From NCBI GenBank assembly GCA_949752735.1, contig OX457042.1, positions 25,705,103-25,769,102 on the forward strand: DNA of 64,000 nucleotides. Direction: 5' to 3'. Shown here one piece after another: positions 59,166 through 64,000 of this stretch. Position 1 is the first letter of the stretch; every line of letters starts with the position of its first letter. This stretch comes from Lumbricus terrestris (Eukaryota > Annelida > Clitellata > Crassiclitellata > Lumbricidae). The translations under genes were made by a program, and so were the position numbers. The notes beneath the pieces were generated by a model. It ran no database searches and was not told where the DNA came from. It saw nothing but the letters and a program-made list of their open reading frames with translations.

Positions 59166-59843
59166 GTATAGGCTACGCTAAATAAAGCTTTTCAGTTCGA
59201 ACTACGCGGTCGTTATGTTTACCTGATATACTTAGAAAAGGATTGTAAATAAAAATCATCTCGCTAAGAGTAAGGCAGATATACTTGACCGTGTAAGTTA
59301 TAGCCTAACCAAATCTATATCCACGCTTGACCAAGTCTAATGTAATCTGACTTCCTAACGTAGACAAACCAGACCTAACGAAACCTGACTTTATTCATAC
59401 AGTACATGAGCCTATCTGGCAATATATGCATGACCAAAAACAAACTTCAGCCAGTCTAAACTATTGTTATCTAAAGCAAAAATTGTATTAAATTGACAAA
59501 ATCTGACCTGACTATATGGCCATGGCCTCAGGTCCATAATTATGGATTCTATGGAGCCCAAATGAGACTCACGTTCCTAAATGGAATCAGCATAGAACAC
59601 GTTTAGATATCATGTGCACCTTGTATGATGCTCGCTGAAATGCTGGCAGAGAACCTAGCTAATCCAAATAAACCTAACCTAACCTGACCAAGTGACCAAG
59701 TCACCTCCCAAGCATGAACTAGATTAAACACTGCCTAACGACGCGATGTAGCATAATGTAGTCAAACATAGCTCAATATAACACATATTTTTACGACACT
59801 TACATTACAAAGCTTATATTTATTTGCAACATATTTTTTGCAG

Positions 59844-60001
59844 TCCAGGGAGTGTGAGGGTTAGGTACAGCCTGGACATAGTTGCTACCACGAGCACAGA
59901 TGTCGTCTTGAGAAACGCGAGTTCGGCTATCGCCTGGAATTCATCAGTTTACGAAGTCTTTCTTATAAACCAAAGTTCCATCACATTTGAAGACAAAAAC
60001 G
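59844..60001 (+). CDS. Gene 2 exon 4: C-terminal half of the SEA domain
   Basis: PGSVRVRYSLDIVATTSTDV, then WNSSVYEVFLINQSSITFED. GSVRV corresponds to the SEA autoproteolysis site (GSVVV-like, cut between Gly and Ser), so self-cleavage is possible. Sequons NAS, NSS and NQS are present. The acceptor TTTTTTGCAG ends at 59843 (entry needs phase 2) and the donor GTAACT starts at 60002, phase 1. Confidence 0.85.
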
Positions 60002-60099
60002 GTAACTATAGTCTACATTGGAAACGTGTGACAATGTCGTTGAGCGTAGGCCTACTAAATGGTCAAATCCTGCCACCATAGACTAGCGTTTCCTAGCTT

Positions 60100-60110
60100 T
60101 AGACTTCACT

Positions 60111-60153
<43 letters not shown>

Positions 60154-60165
60154 TTCACGTTTCCA

Positions 60166-60203
<38 letters not shown>

Positions 60204-60205
60204 GA
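60100..60205. repeat. (CA)n(TA)n tracts
   Basis: CACACACACA then two (TA)n runs separated by a short unique stretch. Confidence 0.95.
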
Positions 60206-60538
60206 AGACTAGTGCCATAATAATATATAATTTTATTAAACCCATACAAAGCACGGTTAACCACCGTTCATAATTGTTTATTTTACCTTTTGTCTCTACT
60301 ATATGCACTCAAAGATTTGTCATTTTCTTGATCCTATGCATGCATGTCAGATTATATGCTTCTCGTTTATCGGTCGTAGTAATTATTGCAAAAACAAAAA
60401 ACAGCTCGGCTTATTCCAAAACAGCTGTCTAGTAATTGGCAGTTGATACAGTATAACATGTATAACAACACACCAAAGCACAATTAAACATCATAGCTTA
60501 GCACATCATGGCATAACATAGTATACCATTACATTACA

Positions 60539-60760
60539 TGTGGGGCGCGGTGGTGTAGTGGTGGAGTCATTGCCTTGAAGCCGGAAGGTTCGAGGTTCGA
60601 ATCCTCCTCGCCGCGTAGGGACCTTGGGCAAGTCCTTCACTCACAATTGCTCAGCGCTTCGGCGTGAAACTCCGATGCAGTGTCCGCTCTGCATTCGGGG
60701 GCGCCTCTGAGTAGCGAGAGCTTGAAGGGGCGCTATAACAAGTGCGCATACATACATTGC
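60539..60760 (+). mobile_element. tRNA-derived SINE (best-preserved copy)
   Basis: GTGGGGCGCGGTGGTGTAGT (A box), GAGGTTCGAATCCTCC (B box), CTTGGGCAAGTCCTTCACTC body, tail GGGGGCGCCTCTGAGTAGCG and GGGGCGCTATAAC, ending CATACATACAT. It sits in the intron between the SEA and EGF exons. Confidence 0.93.
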
Positions 60761-60849
60761 ACACAAAACATAGCAGAACACAATGCTTTAAAACACGGGA
60801 TATAGTCTTGTTATTTGATGTGCAGGGAAACTTGTGGTTATATATAGCT

Positions 60850-61025
60850 GGGTGACCCGTCAAAATAGCCCGGTCAAAACAGCCCCGTCAAAACAGCCCC
60901 GTTATAATCGCCCACCGACACAACAGCCCAGAAAAAAAGTAGTTCCCGACAAAATAGCCCCGTCAAAACAGCCCGTGTAAACAGTTCCGTGAAAATAGTC
61001 CAGTCAAAGTCGCCACCGACAACTC
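60850..61025 (+). repeat. CGTCAAAACAGCCCC repeat, left arm of an inverted pair
   Basis: GGTGACCCGTCAAAATAGCC begins a run of about twelve 14-16 base units (CCGTCAAAACAGCCC and variants, then CGCCCACCGACA). The right partner is at 62750-62813. Confidence 0.85.
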
Positions 61026-61248
61026 AGTTCCAGAACTTCTGTTTCAGGTATATAAAAACAGTTTATTTCAAATACGAATATCAGATCTATCTAGCCTACT
61101 AGTTGCAATGAATGTCAGATGCAAATAAGGACTGCCTTGTGCCTACATACTTATTTAACGCAACACAACATGACATGGTAATTTTAATCATATTGCCTTG
61201 TAGTGTTATTGTCCTTGTAATATATAACGTAAACGGATCTCATTCAAG

Positions 61249-61380
61249 GTGTCGTTCAGAACTTCTGTACAAGCAAGACTGTGTGCTCGGATGCCAACTC
61301 GATCTGTATCTCCGTCATCGGAGGATACGAGTGCGTATGTCTCACAGGATTCAGTCAAACCGCACAGGGATGTGTCAAAG
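61249..61380 (+). CDS. Gene 2 exon 5: EGF-like domain
   Basis: VVQNFCTSKTVCSDANSICI, then SVIGGYECVCLTGFSQTAQG and CVK. Cysteine spacing C-x5-C-x6-C-x8-C-x-C-x10-C is a complete EGF fold. The acceptor CATTCAAG ends at 61248 and restores Gly across the junction with exon 4. The donor GTAACA starts at 61381. Phase 1 both sides. Confidence 0.9.
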
Positions 61381-61437
61381 GTAACAAACAACATTGTAAC
61401 GTAACGTAACATAATTGAAAACTTGCGCATCGTAAAT

Positions 61438-61698
61438 TCCTCTTCTTCTTCCTCTTCCTCTTCCTCATCTTCTTCTTCTTCCTCTTCCTCTTCGTCTTTG
61501 TCTTCCTCTTCCTCCTCCTACTCTCATCTTGCTCTTCCTCTTCTTATTCCTCCTCCTCGTCCTCTTCCTCTTGCTCTTCCTCTTCTTCTTCTTCTTCTTC
61601 CTCTCCCTCTTCGTCTTTGTCTTCCTCTTCCTCCTCCTACTCTCATCTTCCTCTTGCTCTTGCTCTTCTTCTTCTTCCTCCTCCTCCTCTTGCTCTTG

Positions 61699-61737
<39 letters not shown>

Positions 61738-61825
61738 CTCCTCCTCCTTCTCTTCTTCTTCTTCTTCTTCTTCTTCTTCTTCTTCTTCTTCTTCTTCTTC
61801 TTCTTCTTCTTCTTCTTCTTCTTCT
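61438..61825. repeat. (TCT)n/(CCT)n polypyrimidine tract
   Basis: About 390 bases of C and T, finishing in about 25 perfect TTC units. The poly-Glu, poly-Ser and poly-Leu frames are artefacts. Confidence 0.95.
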
Positions 61826-62099
61826 GTCCGTCGTCGCCATTCCTCTTGCCTCTTCCTTAGGCTTCCCATATCCATTTGTCATCATCCAGTCTATAGCATC
61901 ATCTGTCTTGGTCTTCCTCTTTTTATTGCTTCGGTTTGGTTTTTCCATGGGATGCATGGATGAAAAATTTTGATCAACGACTTGAAGTTTCTTCCCCTGC
62001 ACTTATATTTTGACAAATATGAACCTACATAGAATATAAAAATTGTAGGCCTTTATGCGACTGTTTTTTTTACGTGGATGCCTGCTTTGCTTCTTTCAG

Positions 62100-62201
62100 C
62101 TAAGGGTCGTTTCTGCAAACCAACAAATACCTGGATACCGACGAACAAAGTCTGCGATAAATACCAAGATTGTTCGGATGACACGGATGAAGTTAACTGC
62201 A
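62100..62201 (+). CDS. Gene 2 exon 6: degenerate LDL-receptor class A module 1
   Basis: AKGRFCKPTNTWIPTNKVCD then KYQDCSDDTDEVNC. The Ca-binding end CDxxxDCSDDTDE is intact, but only four cysteines remain. Those expected at positions 1 and 3, which pair with each other, are absent. The acceptor CTTTCAG ends at 62099 and the donor GTGAGT starts at 62202, phase 1 both sides. Confidence 0.88.
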
Positions 62202-62285
62202 GTGAGTTGCTCTAGTTTAAACACCTAATAATTTTGTAATAATATAAAATAACAGGCCTATTATCGTGACACAATTCAAGAGATT

Positions 62286-62352
62286 TGAGCGCCTCTGAGT
62301 AGACTACTTGAAGGAGCGCTATATAAATTACATAGATAGATACACAGATAGA

Positions 62353-62443
<91 letters not shown>

Positions 62444-62450
62444 AGATAGA
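62286..62450 (+). repeat. Solo LINE/SINE tail leading into (GATA)n(GACA)n
   Basis: GAGCGCCTCTGAGTAGACTA and GGAGCGCTATATAAATTACA are followed by about 110 bases of GATA and GACA tetranucleotides. Confidence 0.9.
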
Positions 62451-62749
62451 TCATAATGTTATGGGCAATCACATGTTGGACTGCTTTAAAATGTGGGTTA
62501 TAATTATAGGTCTATCACAAGAAGTTCGAAACACGTGCTTCACTGGGTTTTGCAAAGATCTATCACGCTATTGTATCTGATACTAAGGCTATCAGATATC
62601 GCATCATGTAATTGCATAATTTAATATGATGTCCTGGTATAACATAGAATACACAAACATGACGTAACGTAGCATAACAAAAAAAGAAACTGTACGATAT
62701 CTAATACCATGAGATACAAAACGCATAAACTTACATGTTCAATATTGGG

Positions 62750-62813
62750 GCTGTTTTGTCGGTGCGCGATCATGACGGTACTGTTTTGACTGGACTATTT
62801 TGACGGGTCACCT
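62750..62813 (-). repeat. CGTCAAAACAGCCCC repeat, right arm of the inverted pair
   Basis: In reverse complement: GGTGACCCGTCAAAATAGTC, CAGTCAAAACAGTACCG, and CACCGACAAAACAGCCCC, in the same order as the left arm at 60850. Confidence 0.85.
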
Positions 62814-62933
62814 TGGCGTATCACATAAAATGTCATACCACAGCTGGCAGAGCCAATGTAGAATTTATAATTGCAGTATACTGAACTATAGTTCCTATAG
62901 ACCTATACGATATAAAATAGTTTGTTTATTCAG

Positions 62934-63050
62934 CATGCGATACCAAATCCCATTATGGATGTTTGAGTGGACGATGTATATACGGTGAATGGCTTTGTGA
63001 CGGAATCAAGGACTGTCCACAGGGAGACGACGAGAGACCTCCGCAATGCA
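62934..63050 (+). CDS. Gene 2 exon 7: LDL-receptor class A module 2
   Basis: [20 protein letters not shown], then [19 protein letters not shown]. All six cysteines and the CDGxxDCxxGDDE Ca-binding cluster are present. The acceptor TTATTCAG ends at 62933 and the donor GTAAGT starts at 63051, phase 1. Confidence 0.93.
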
Positions 63051-63309
63051 GTAAGTATAATATACTCGTTGTTTATAGTCTGATCATACACCTTCATGTA
63101 TGAGGTAATATCGTGAAAAAATGTTGCATCGCTATTATTTTTACCAGAGCCACGTGTAGGCTAATCTTCAGTAGGAAAAAATGTCTAGAGACAGTTAGTA
63201 ACATTCACACGAACGGTTACATTACTCTAGGTTCGCCCGTAATTTGACCTAAGAGAGTCAAAAGACAGGTGACCCTTGCAAATCGGCGAAAAATGCGGTC
63301 CCATTACGT

Positions 63310-63655
<346 letters not shown>

Positions 63656-63738
63656 ACGACTTAATGAAATTAATTAAATCTTTTGTACTCCAAAGGCTAT
63701 TAAACCTGTTGATAAATTGGAATTGTTGAACATTTTAG

Positions 63739-63852
63739 ATGACTGCAGATCCGATCAATTCCAGTGCAGAACAACTCGCGATTGTGTTTCTTCGATTGCC
63801 CGATGTGACGGAATAAGTGACTGCGAGGATTCATCTGATGAAAGTCATTGTA
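63739..63852 (+). CDS. Gene 2 exon 8: LDL-receptor class A module 3
   Basis: DCRSDQFQCRTTRDCVSSIA, then RCDGISDCEDSSDESHC. All six cysteines and a textbook CDGxxDCxDxSDE site. The acceptor ACATTTTAG ends at 63738 and the donor GTAGGT starts at 63853, phase 1. If the donor were read through, a stop follows after about 16 codons. Confidence 0.93.
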
Positions 63853-63996
63853 GTAGGTTCAATCAAAAAGTCATTGTAGTAGGTTCAATCAAAAAGTCAT
63901 TGTAGTAGGTTCAATCAAAAAGTCATTGCAGTAGGTTCAATCAAAAAGTCAATGTAGTAGGTTCAATCAAAAAGTCATTGCAGTAGGTTCAATCAA
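63841..63996 (+). repeat. 26-bp tandem array copying the exon 8 splice donor
   Basis: The unit GTCATTGTAGTAGGTTCAAT plus CAAAAA starts at 63844, 63870, 63896, 63922, 63948 and 63974. The first copy straddles the exon-intron border, and each copy contains TGTAGTAGGT or TGCAGTAGGT, i.e. a duplicate donor site. Confidence 0.93.
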
Positions 63997-64000
63997 TTAT

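Noticed and set aside
59192..59245. Possible missing SEA exon after GCTTTTCAG
   Set aside because: It would leave an intron of only about 26 bases and its only donors give the wrong phase.
59230..59291. Possible missing SEA exon with a GTAAGT donor (KRIVNKNHLAKS)
   Set aside because: It ends in phase 0 while the next exon needs phase 2, and the peptide does not look SEA-like.
60539..60620. Possible tRNA gene
   Set aside because: A and B boxes are present, but the rest is a SINE body. The same sequence occurs five times with a LINE-type tail.

Overview
This window is eukaryotic, animal, intron-rich and repeat-dense. Evidence: spliced exons with GT-AG borders, L2/CR1-type and RTE-type LINE fragments, tRNA-derived SINEs, hAT, mariner and piggyBac-like relics, and very many long microsatellites. 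A marine invertebrate, plausibly a deuterostome (echinoderm or hemichordate grade), fits the style of the repeats, the low GC and the striking excess of the octamer TAGGCCTA. The species cannot be fixed from the sequence alone.

Two real host genes are visible, both on the + strand. Gene 1 is a tetraspanin. Six coding exons (22168-22356, 36615-36689, 38713-38808, 40064-40270, 43121-43204, 46999-47064) join in phase 0 at canonical tetraspanin intron positions and encode 238 residues, from the middle of TM1 to the stop. The exon for the N-terminus and first half of TM1 was not found. A CpG-rich stretch at about 9180-9940, with a short ATG exon and a GTAAGT donor, is a candidate 5' end only. Gene 2 starts at 55298 and runs off the right edge. 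It encodes a membrane-anchored extracellular protein with the order hydrophobic anchor, SEA domain, EGF domain, then three or more LDL-receptor class A modules. Its module exons are joined by phase-1 introns, the usual signature of exon shuffling. The C-terminal part lies outside the window, so it may be a protease (enteropeptidase/matriptase-like) or a non-enzymatic receptor or matrix protein.

Layout: 1-2550, the 3' part of an L2/CR1-type LINE with an intact reading frame. 2.6-7.4 kb, a fold-back palindrome, a SINE and a 200-bp tandem array interrupted by a TIR transposon filled with an 86-bp satellite. 7.4-22 kb, hAT, mariner and piggyBac-like relics, LINE fragments, an 18-bp minisatellite and the candidate promoter. 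22-47 kb, the tetraspanin gene with introns full of microsatellites and transposons. 47-55 kb, intergenic repeats. 55-64 kb, gene 2.

The most unusual features lie where repeats meet exons. An 88-bp tandem array ends exactly at a tetraspanin splice acceptor. A 26-bp array copies the donor of the last LDLa exon. A dispersed repeat supplies the acceptor and first codons of gene 2 exon 2. An inverted pair of CGTCAAAACAGCCCC-type repeats brackets the EGF and first LDLa exons. The LINEs and the SINE share one 3' hairpin. No wholly new biological system could be demonstrated. Most of the long predicted reading frames in the window are translations of microsatellites.
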